This document shows, in pieces, positions 56,406 through 64,000 of a stretch of DNA of 64,000 bases. The DNA is taken from the NCBI GenBank assembly GCA_022592445.1, contig JABYQR010000003.1, positions 310,001 through 374,000 on the forward strand. The letters are read 5' to 3'. The notes under the pieces were generated by a model that worked only from the letters and a program-made list of their open reading frames with translations, searched no databases and was not told the origin of the DNA. A program made the translations under genes and the position numbers. Numbering within the stretch: the first letter of the stretch is position 1; each line of letters opens with the position of its first letter. Source of the stretch: Cytidiella melzeri. Lineage: Eukaryota; Basidiomycota; Agaricomycetes; Polyporales; Irpicaceae.

Positions 56406-57233
56406 CTAGAATGATACAAAGTACTCGTCCGACCAAATTCTGTCTAAAGCTTTGAACACCTGTTTGTAATTCCTTCTTAAACCCTTGAAACTGATCTCTC
56501 CTATTGCCTTTAAACCCCAATCCAGCAGCTGCCACTCACACTGAGTGATGACAGTGGCTCGGGTTGGTAACTCCTCCAGAAGCTTTTCTAACTTCTGTTT
56601 CTCTTGCTCAAAGTTACGCCTCGTGTCTTTGTGAAGCTGTTGGTACTTGTCAATGGTGGATAGAATCGACAGGCGTTGGAGGGTGGCGGTGAGCATTCGG
56701 GTGAAGATTCCTTGAAAGTCTTCAAGGGTGTGCTTTTGGAAGTCGATGAGAGTTGGCTTTGCTGCTATGAGGGCTGCACCAGGGTTGGTAACTGGCCAGG
56801 CTGGGAAGTTTTCTGCTAACGAAGGCTTCTTGGGGAGACTTGCTAAGGCCTCGGCTCGTTTGTGTGTGGTACGGGCAGCGAACTCTTTGGACTCAGCACG
56901 GAGTTTCTCAAACTCCTCTGCTGTAGGGAATCTGTGTGTGAGGGCGGAACCCTTGGGTTTACAACGACCGACATAGGAGGCAATAGCCTTAAGCTCTTTC
57001 TCCATATATTTGTGACTTTTGCCACGTGCGTGCTCTGCGTCAAGCTGATCAAACACAGCCTGGGGTAAGGCGCAATGGTTCTGGACTTCTCAACATGCTT
57101 GGTTCAGATCCTTGTGCAAAGGATCTGGACGAGCGGTGAAACGGGAGTGGGATTCTTTCGGCACTAAGAATCAACCACAGAAAGTGAATGAGTTAGCAAT
57201 CAAGCACGTCAAGACAGACGGCAATGGCTTACT
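56406..57233 (-). pseudogene. A2 ORF0 (spliced start)
   Basis: This is homologous to A1 ORF0 over its full length. The start codon forms from A at 57233 and TG at 57163-57162 after splicing. TGA at 57090-57092 replaces a CGA present in A1. The C-terminal motif EWQLLDWGLKAIGEISF is intact near 56530. It ends at TAG, with gag in the same phase. Confidence 0.7.
57164..57232 (-). other. A2 leader intron (69 nt)
   Basis: It has the same donor GTAAGC, branch GCTAACTC and acceptor TTCTTAG, and the same length, as in A1. Confidence 0.7.
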
Positions 57234-57324
57234 CTCAAAGGTAGGGGTGAATAAACTTTTTAAAAGTGGGGGAACAGGAAGACTTGATCCAAGCTAAGGG
57301 CAGTCGTACCGGTAGCTGTGTGGT

Positions 57325-57334
57325 ATCTTGACCT
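57325..57334 (-). promoter_or_regulatory. Self-priming PBS of A2
   Basis: The minus-strand AGGTCAAGAT next to the 5' LTR is complementary to the R block (57561-57570). Confidence 0.7.
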
Positions 57335-57336
57335 AA

Positions 57337-58118
57337 TGTCGCGGAGTGACTGCTGCTATACTGCTGGACCCTAAAAAAGGGCGGAGAAGAGGGGGAGTGG
57401 AAGTGGAAGTGGATCTCCAATGATGACAACGAGGTCAAAATCAATGATAAGCAGGCAAGCAGGCTCAGAGGCCGGATACTGGCAGTGCAAATGACGAAGT
57501 TAATATCAGACTTATACTAAGTTACATTGAGTAACTCACCTGGCAGTGCAAATGACAAAGAGGTCAAGATGCAGAATCAGGGAGGGTAAGGGGTACTGTA
57601 TATACTGTGGCTGGGTGGTCTGTGCGCAAGTTCCCACACTAGGGACTGGAGTAACTGTGGGGCTGGAGTAACAATAGAACAATAAGGGACCAGGGTAACT
57701 GTCAAGGACCTGAGTAACTGTCAAGGACCAGGGTACATAGAACATTAGAGCTAGAACAATAGAACAATAGAACAATAGAATACAAACAGTAGAACAATAG
57801 AAACTGTGGGAATCCCTGGGGAATCCCCAACAATAGACAAAAAGACAATAGACGAAAGACAATAAGAACTGGGGGAATCCCTAACAATGGAAGTGGAACA
57901 ATAGAACAATAGCCTAGGTTGATCTGGAACCGCTCCAGATTGAGTCTAGGGTTTGGGTCTGGACTATTGATCAAAAAGGCAAGATGTCACGTGACCCAAG
58001 TTAGGGTTAGGTCCGGTAACACTCCTAGCCGGAAAATAAGCACTCTAGATAGGCGCCTAAGGCTGTAAACTTGTGACAATCTTGGAAAAATCTGGTCTCT
58101 GTTGGACTATCCATGTCA
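57337..58118 (-). mobile_element. A2 5' LTR
   Basis: This 782-bp family A LTR has a weakened TATA (about 57599) and two 19-bp units. It differs visibly from the partner LTR. Confidence 0.92.
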
Positions 58119-58214
58119 CCTCGCACTGGCTGGAGCCAGCAGGACCTCTTCGATCACCTCAAGTCAAGCTTGAGCACCGAGTACTTGCAATGCGTCTCGT
58201 ACACCCAAACCTGC
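58119..58214 (+). pseudogene. Element B gag, part 2
   Basis: About 30 codons (RTGWSQQDLFDHLK, then LSTEYLQCVS) continue the capsid region and align with DRTGYSTQDL of family A. Element C2 interrupts at 58215. Confidence 0.8.
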
Positions 58215-60057
58215 TGATACGCCCAGAAAACGGCTAGACGCGGAGACACAGCAGCAGCCAGCCATTTGCGCGGCCCGCGTCCTCCTGAGCGGCAAATCCC
58301 TTCACTTTCCCAGTGTTGCGGGCACAAGAGGTTCACTGAGGTCACAAGGAGTCCACCAAGGATCCGAGGACTTGGCAAGGGGCAGCAACCCACCGGAAAC
58401 ATCCGAGGCTGAGAATTCGCACTGGACACTAACTCGCAGACACACCCCCTTTGCGTCGGAGCATGGGCCGGCCAGCCACCAAGTGTTTCGAACGCGGGTT
58501 GGACCAACAATAGAAGAAAATTGACTCGCAGACCCCGTTTCAGGGAGGCTCATATCACGCCACGCTGTGCGGCTCTTGGACGGCGCCTCACCACCTGCCC
58601 GCGACGGTTGGCACCCCTTCAGCGTAAGTGCTCGCGCCGCTTCTCCGCAACGACCAACGCTGTGTACTGCCGGGCGTCAACTCGCTGGTCATTTTGCCTC
58701 CTTGGACAGAAGTACTCTGTCACATTGTTTCCTTGCTCTCGTGTTTGAGTTTAGGACAAAGAAGGAAAGGTTTAGGAGAGGGGCTTAGGTACATAAAAGG
58801 TGTTGCCTGTACTGCCTAGAAATCAATCAATCCCCGCCCCAGTTCTCAGAGTTTCTTTACACTTTGCGCTTGCGTTGAGGGAGTCTCTTCACGCCTAAAG
58901 CTGTAGCATCTCCTGCGTTGCCCCATTGCGTCTTTTTCTACATTTATGTCCGCTGCACCTACCATTGACAACCTGCTTTGTGTTTGCCGCTATTGTCCAA
59001 CAGTTCCCCACTTACCAGATGGTCGCTGCCCATACCGCCCACGCCGCAAGGTTCTTTGCCGCAACCCTATCATCCCTGCGCCTACACCACCACCTGAACC
59101 CTCAGTAGCGCCTACTGTCTCTCCTGAGAGGTCCACTCCTAAATCACCCTTGCCAGCGTCGTCCTTCGCCTCCGTCGCAGACTCGCTTGACAATTGCTCA
59201 TACTGCAACACTCAGAGCGATCACCCAATCCCCCTGCGCACAGGACCTTTTGTTCCCCTTGACTGCAATTGCCTGCGCGCGCTGCACCCAGATTGTTGAC
59301 TTTTGTTGGACTTTGAAGGCAAGAACCACAAGTGTGAACTTGTACAGTTCAGTCTCACGAGCTCCACCAACGTCGTTGTTGGCCACACATTTGTTTGCAA
59401 TACGCATTGCCGCTCGAGAGGTGTTTTTCTGCACTATCGCCCCCGCAAACAGTCGATCGAGTCAAATTGACTGTGGTCTTTGTATAGCCTTACGTGGTGT
59501 CTCGCGCTCCAATAAGTTCATCTTCCGTTTGTGACTCTTCTGGTTTCATTGCACTGCATCTATTTCTTACCTGCGTTATTTTACTGTGTTATTGCGTCTG
59601 TGTTTCACCTTCACTGCGTTGAGCTTACTGCGTTCACTTTCACTGCGCCCGCGTTTTACAGCAACTACTTTCATCTTCATTAGCGACCGCGTTTTGTGTT
59701 TGAGATTTCTTATTGTGTCCGCGTTTACCATCCGCATCTTTCAGCGCATTGTCTTTACTACAAGCTTCGGCAACCCGCGCGCGTTCTCTTCGAGCCGCAT
59801 TAAAAACTCTTTCACTTTCATCATGCCAACTATCCCTTTTGCCCGCAATACGCTTGGTATCTTGCCCTCCTAGCTCAATTTCAACAAAGCCTTTATCACA
59901 AACCTTGTTGCTCTTTGCAGCACAGGTAAACTAGGACTCTAAAGACCACCTCGCACACTTTCACACTACCGCGCTCCCACGCCCTTACACTTCTATTGCC
60001 ACTTTGTGGTTGGTAGTGTTGTCTTTGGGGTTGTAATTAGTTTTGGAGTGTACCTCA
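58215..60057 (+). mobile_element. Element C2 (uninterrupted copy)
   Basis: This 1.84 kb unit starts TGATACGCCC and ends ...CTCA. It has a promoter-like ACATAAAAG near 58793, the Cys-rich ORF at 58946-59470, and a pyrimidine-rich 3' half. Removing it leaves B gag in phase. Flanking 5-mers do not match. Confidence 0.75.
58946..59470 (+). pseudogene. Element C2 Cys-rich ORF
   Basis: From ATG 58946 the frame runs 117 codons to TGA 59297-59299, then stays open in phase to TGA 59468-59470. Motifs in order are CRYCPTVPHLPDGRCPY, CSYC, HPDC, CELV and CNTHC. C1 encodes Trp where C2 has the first TGA. The two copies agree over nearly the whole protein, so it was probably coding. It is Pro/Ser-rich between the Cys clusters, with no known domain. 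Confidence 0.6.
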
Positions 60058-60615
60058 GTGTTTCACCGTGCTGCCACCTATGACGCACTCAAAGACCAAT
60101 GCAAAGTGGTCGATGCTCAACTTGCCGACCTCCGCAATAGCACCGGCAAGGTCATGGTTGACAGTTTGTTGGGACACGGCAAGTCCCACCAGCAGGCCTT
60201 CCGCAATTCTAACGCTATGGAGATTGACGCTGCTTGCTTCTCCGCCTTGTTTGATGCACTCTTTGCGGGACTAGGAAAGCAGGAGATCTTCCAGAAATGG
60301 AAGAAAGAGATGAGCAAGCGTTGCTTGGTTTGTGGTTCTGAGAATCACAAGAAGAGGGATTCACAGCACCCAGACAACCTGGTGTGCAACCACTGCGGTG
60401 GTACTGGTCACTGGGGGCCTGTTTGCCTGAAACAACTTCAAGGCATCCCTAAGGAACAAAAAGTTGCTGCTACCTTGTCGACCTCATCGACCACTACTAC
60501 ACTGAAGCAAGACGCGTCCAATGACAAGAATGCTAAGATTGCTGCGCTCAAGGACATGTTGGACATCCAGAAGAAGATGGATGAAATGGCCACTAAGATC
60601 AATGCGGTTTTTTGA
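60058..60615 (+). pseudogene. Element B gag, part 3 with zinc knuckles
   Basis: This C-terminal gag piece has CLVCGSENHKKRDSQH then CNHCGGTGHWGPVC (about 60330-60425), a paired zinc motif like that of family A. A helical tail (DIQKKMDEMATKIN) matches AIMKQMSSLTDKV. The frame ends at TGA 60613-60615. Pol of B is not in the window; it should follow beyond element F. Confidence 0.85.
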
Positions 60616-60691
60616 AAAGAACTCGTGACATAGCTGCATGTTGAAGCTTGATAAATGTGCGCAAGCACTACCTGATGCGCAAGCATCCTGT

Positions 60692-60713
60692 GGCCAGATC
60701 AGTAGATCTGGCC
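60692..60713. repeat. Hairpin GGCCAGATC / GATCTGGCC
   Basis: A perfect 9-bp stem with loop AGTA is followed by four T. In a fungal setting I do not call it a terminator. Confidence 0.7.
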
Positions 60714-60794
60714 TTTTACTTGTATTGATTAGATAGTGGGCCAGCACCCATTGTGAGAATATAGTACACCGTATATAGTAGTACTACGCAGTAG

Positions 60795-60823
60795 CAGATC
60801 TCAGTACTTAGGACTGAGATCTG
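60795..60823. repeat. Hairpin CAGATCTCAGT / ACTGAGATCTG
   Basis: A perfect 11-bp stem with a 7-nt loop lies about 25-50 nt downstream of the TATA-like box. It would therefore sit at or near an RNA 5' end. Confidence 0.7.
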
Positions 60824-60891
60824 GTAGATTTAGAGACCATCTTTTTATCTTGTACACATGTAGGTTCCGAATACATATTGGTCATACTTAC

Positions 60892-61605
60892 TGTAACAGT
60901 AATGCTACACTCACCAGATAAGTTGGTTAACTTGAGGGGGATGTGGTGAGATAGAGAGTAAGAGTGTTGGTGAGCGAAGTACTGGTGGGTACTGAGTAGT
61001 CCTGGTTCAACAGAGTGGATAAGACTGAGGGGATATGCCCTCAGGAGTGCCTCTATATATACATGAAGGGGAGGACCCCAGGTACTACCCTAAGACCCCT
61101 AATACCTACATGAGTAAGCAAAGTAATCTACCTTACTAAGCATGCCCTATGCCCTAGTGGTGCCACTTCAATAATCAACCAATAGCAATTGTCCCCATGA
61201 CCTGACCCCATGACCCAGCTCTAAGGCTAGACTTGTTCTAGCTTGTTCTAAGACAAGGCTAGACTTTTCCAAAAGGTTCTATGAACTATGACATCATCTA
61301 ATGAAATGTTCTATACTATGACATCATAGTTCCAGCAAGTTCCACAAGGTTCCAGAGAGTTCTATCATGTGATACACATATAAGGAAAGGAGCGCATCAG
61401 CGCATCAGAGACAGGAAGCGCATCAGCGCATCAATTAATAGGCACTGAGAATAAGCGCCGGAAGAGGCGCCTGATAAGCGCCAGATAAGCGCTTAAATAG
61501 ACGCCGGATAAGCGCTGGATAAGCGCTTGACAAGCGCTTAAATATTCCCAATAATACTGTTGCCTGGTAAGGCAAGTCTTGTAGAAACATTGAAAATCTG
61601 TGACA
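60892..61605 (-). mobile_element. Solo LTR-E (copy 4)
   Basis: This is an inverted E LTR with an exact TSD CTTAC (60887-60891 and 61606-61610). The HSE-like site is altered by one base (TTCCAAAAGGTTC, 61267-61279). Confidence 0.95.
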
Positions 61606-61781
61606 CTTACCTTGTGTGCATCCAAGAAGACACCCTTACACTTTGTTAAGTACCTGAATTCTACCTACCTACATTCTACTCCAATCACACCCTACTTCAC
61701 AACTCCCTACAACACCAAGTTATCTACGTGCCCATAAAAAACCCAGATCCCAACACACCGGACACTCCCTGAAGACCCCGG
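61606..61781 (+). other. Element F leader
   Basis: No gene is seen. It probably contains the LTR end and PBS of F, which I could not place. Confidence 0.4.
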
Positions 61782-62666
61782 ATGTCAGACACGAAGAAGA
61801 ACCCAAAATTGCGCAAAACCTCCAATTCGTGGTGAACGGCCCACGGCCAATCCATATCCGCCATCAGTCACGCGACCAGCCAGGCCGACACCAAAAACGT
61901 GGCCATCATGCTCAAGAGTGAGCACGAGGCCGAAGAAGATCCATCGCAGGCCCAAAAGGGCAACCCTGACAAACCCAAGTTGGTGGATTGAACAATCACC
62001 GAAGTCCGAGATGGGCGGCAAAGCGAGAAAGCCCCCACTCAATCTTCTTTGAACAAGACCACCACCTTGAAGGTGGCTGCACACAAGGGGAAACCCTCAG
62101 CAGTCACTGGAGTCCTCACGGACGCAATGGAGGCACAGCAACAGCTGAAAGCCCCACACGCACAAGTGCAAGAACCTCCCAGTGGGGACGAGGCAGCTTG
62201 CCCCTCACTGAAGAGCCCCTTCAGTAGCACCGTAGACAGACGTAGGGACATTGTAACACCGAAAGGTGACCCACTCAAATCGGCAAAAAGCCAAATTGAT
62301 CCAGTTCGAGAAGAACAAAGGGCTGAAGGCCAGTTAGACCCAGAGCTCGCTAATGCAATGCTGCAAGCTTACAAAGGTCTGAAGAAGAGCAGGACCGCAT
62401 ACAGAGAGTTGAGACACAAACAAAGAGAACAGGAGGAAAGGTTCCAGTGGGTTGAAGACTGGAACCACAAACTCATACGCGGTCTACACGACGTCTTCGA
62501 AGCATTCAACATGGACGCGCTCAACGATGAAGTAAGCCGCTGCAAGGCGGCCAAAGAACACGTTGGGCAACCAACACCAGTAGAGGTACACTCGAAGTGC
62601 CCTACCACGAAGCCAGACGAAAACCCAGAGATCATGGGTGCCAAAGTAATCACCACAAGCAACTAA
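61782..62666 (+). pseudogene. Element F first ORF, upstream of gag
   Basis: This frame of 294 codons runs from ATG 61782 with two TGA (61833-61835 and 61989-61991) and no frameshift. The C-terminal half is rich in Arg, Glu and Gln (LRHKQREQEERFQWVEDW) and probably coiled-coil. Its position equals ORF0 of A, B and E, but I see no sequence match. Confidence 0.5.
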
Positions 62667-62726
62667 GAGGCATGGTACACCAATCCCAACGAGCACACCC
62701 GTTGAACAATCACTGGAGATAGGGCA

Positions 62727-63869
62727 ATGCCTGCTCGCGCAGGGAAGGACCAAGCCACTCAACTTAGAGAGGCTGGTCTAGCAGCAAGCGGGAATGCAAT
62801 TGCGGCAGACGGACCAGCACCAAGGGAAAGGTTGCCCCACACAAATACCAATTGCCATCACACTTGCTCGATGAGAAGTCAGCGGCAAACCAGCACACCT
62901 GAGTTCTCAAGAGATGGAGAAAACGGTAGCAAAAGCTCCGACTCGTACTCGCGCGCAGGGATCATAAGGGGCCCTCCCTCTGACCCCACGTCACAAAGGG
63001 GAAGAGCAAGGACCCTCCCTCCTGGCAAACCTATGAGAGGGGTCAACCCTCAATACTTTGTTTCCGCTCCAGCAGCACAAAACAGGTCACAGCTGGTAAC
63101 GGCGCACTCTGTATCTGCCTACAGAGCAGTACCTACCGCGACAGCAAAGCTGTATAACAACAGCACGGAGTATATCCTCCGACAACTCAAACAGATAATG
63201 GAGGTCGAGCCAGAAGACCTGCCTCAGTTAAGCAAGCAGTTTAAGGCAACAGCCCCAGCTGCGTATGGCGGGGAAGACAATGTCAAGATCTTCCATCAAT
63301 GGCTGAAGAACCTGGTGAGGTACTTCTGGATCACCAGGCTCGTGGGTCTATCCAATGACTACGCAAGAATAATGATACTAGGAGATTCTCACAAGGGAAA
63401 CACTCTCACCTGGTACAACTCCGAAATTATGGACCTGTTCAGTAATTGAGACGACTGGACGTTCACAGAAGTGATTATAGAACTTCACACACGCTTTGTA
63501 CACCAAGCGACCATACAACTTGCGACCAAAAGGTACGAGCGAGTACAGTACTGAGCCGGCAACGGTGTTTCAGGACTGCACTCAGACATGCTCAAGTACG
63601 CCAAACAGATAGTGGAACATCCTAGCAATTATGAGTTCCAACGCAAGTTCCTTAGGGAACTACCAGAAGACATCTCCACCGCGATAATGCGAAATAGTAA
63701 GATGACCGCCAAAGGAACAGTCATTGAGGAACTCCTAGCGGAGGCCCTATCCATCAAAAACGCGGACAAGACTGCCCGTCTATTCCAGAGGCAGAGGAAT
63801 GCTTGCACTCAACAGAAACCAAATGAACACCCCTCGAGGTCGAGTGGGGGAAACCCCAATGACCATTGA
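62727..63869 (+). pseudogene. Element F gag
   Basis: From ATG 62727, in the same phase as the first ORF. A basic, Ser/Pro-rich N-terminus is followed by a retrotransposon gag core: YILRQLKQIMEVEPEDL, KIFHQWLKNLVRYF, LGDSHKGNTLTWY and RKFLRELPEDISTAIM. TGA codons at 63447-63449 and 63552-63554 fall in frame, the first before DDWTF, and no frameshift is needed. It is an LTR-element gag distinct from A, B and E; its pol lies outside the window. Confidence 0.78.
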
Positions 63870-64000
63870 ACTAAGGAAAAGGGGCAGCCCACCTCATTCG
63901 GTCAGAGACATTCATCCAGACATCTGCAAGGACCCCCACTGTGTCGTACATAACACACAAATTGGTCGGGTAACCAACCCAATCGACGCCCCATCCAGGG
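63870..64000 (+). other. Element F, end of window
   Basis: No motif is seen. It is probably the gag tail or the gag-pol junction of F. Confidence 0.3.

Larger units (their letters stand above)
48776..58118 (-). mobile_element. Gypsy element A2, with nested solo LTRs
   Basis: This second family A copy has LTRs at 48776-49561 and 57337-58118 (786 and 782 bp). TSDs are CCTCA and CCTCG, one mismatch. Removing it restores the B gag frame (TWAP then RTGWSQQD). A solo E LTR in its gag contains a solo D LTR. LTR divergence is clearly greater than in A1, so it inserted earlier. Confidence 0.94.
60626..60891 (+). mobile_element. Probable start of element F (LTR-like)
   Basis: B sequence stops near 60625 and a TGACATAGC... 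stretch begins. It has a TATA-like GTATATAG near 60771 and two strong hairpins. A solo E LTR interrupts it. The LTR end is not defined, since the second LTR is outside the window. Confidence 0.45.

Noticed and set aside
58210..60062. A 5-bp TSD for element C
   Set aside because: I tried several end positions for C1 and C2; no flanking 5-mers match beyond three bases.
60692..60713. Stem-loop plus T run as a rho-independent terminator
   Set aside because: All surrounding genes are eukaryotic retroelements.

Overview
The window looks like transposon-rich heterochromatin from a filamentous fungus, most likely a basidiomycete (Agaricomycete-type). The grounds are self-primed Ty3/Gypsy chromoviruses, a Tad/LINE-like element, 60-70 bp introns with CTAAC branch sites, and decay that looks like CpG methylation. 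The species is inference. Almost everything is mobile DNA. I see one plausible host-type gene, a small secreted protein at 33012-33515, and no rRNA, tRNA or CRISPR.

Left block (1-24374). A Ty1/Copia element (+) is split by a solo LTR of Gypsy family A (TSD GCAAC). That LTR is split by Gypsy element E (2597-20927, TSD CCTGG). The 5' LTR of E is split by a 10.3 kb LINE on the minus strand (2627-12923, 15-bp TSD). The Copia element resumes in frame at 21250 and ends with its 3' LTR at about 23816-24374.

Middle block (24391-36643). This holds a decayed MULE transposase with a SWIM zinc finger, a minus-strand Copia fragment, an LTR of family D, and an AT-rich tract. The tract contains a large foldback, arrays of a ~143-bp unit, partial duplications, and the secreted-protein gene.

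Right block (36644-64000). Gypsy element B (LTR type D) begins at 36644 and is repeatedly interrupted. Element C1 (a ~1.85 kb unit with a Cys-rich ORF) holds complete Gypsy A1 (38557-46358, TSD AGCGC). Gypsy A2 (48776-58118) itself contains a solo E LTR, which contains a solo D LTR (TSD GGGAC). Element C2 lies at 58215-60057. A further Gypsy, F, starts at about 60626, carries a solo E LTR (TSD CTTAC) and runs off the end.

How the parts work together. Families A, B and E share one plan: an LTR promoter whose predicted mRNA 5' end pairs with a sequence just inside the 5' LTR (self-priming, as in Tf1/sushi), then an extra ~255-codon reading frame before gag ('ORF0'), then gag, then PR-RT-RNaseH-IN; A and E end in a chromodomain. 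In both A copies the ORF0 start codon exists only after removal of a 69-nt intron. Most inactivating stops are TGA, consistent with CGA-to-TGA change at CpG.
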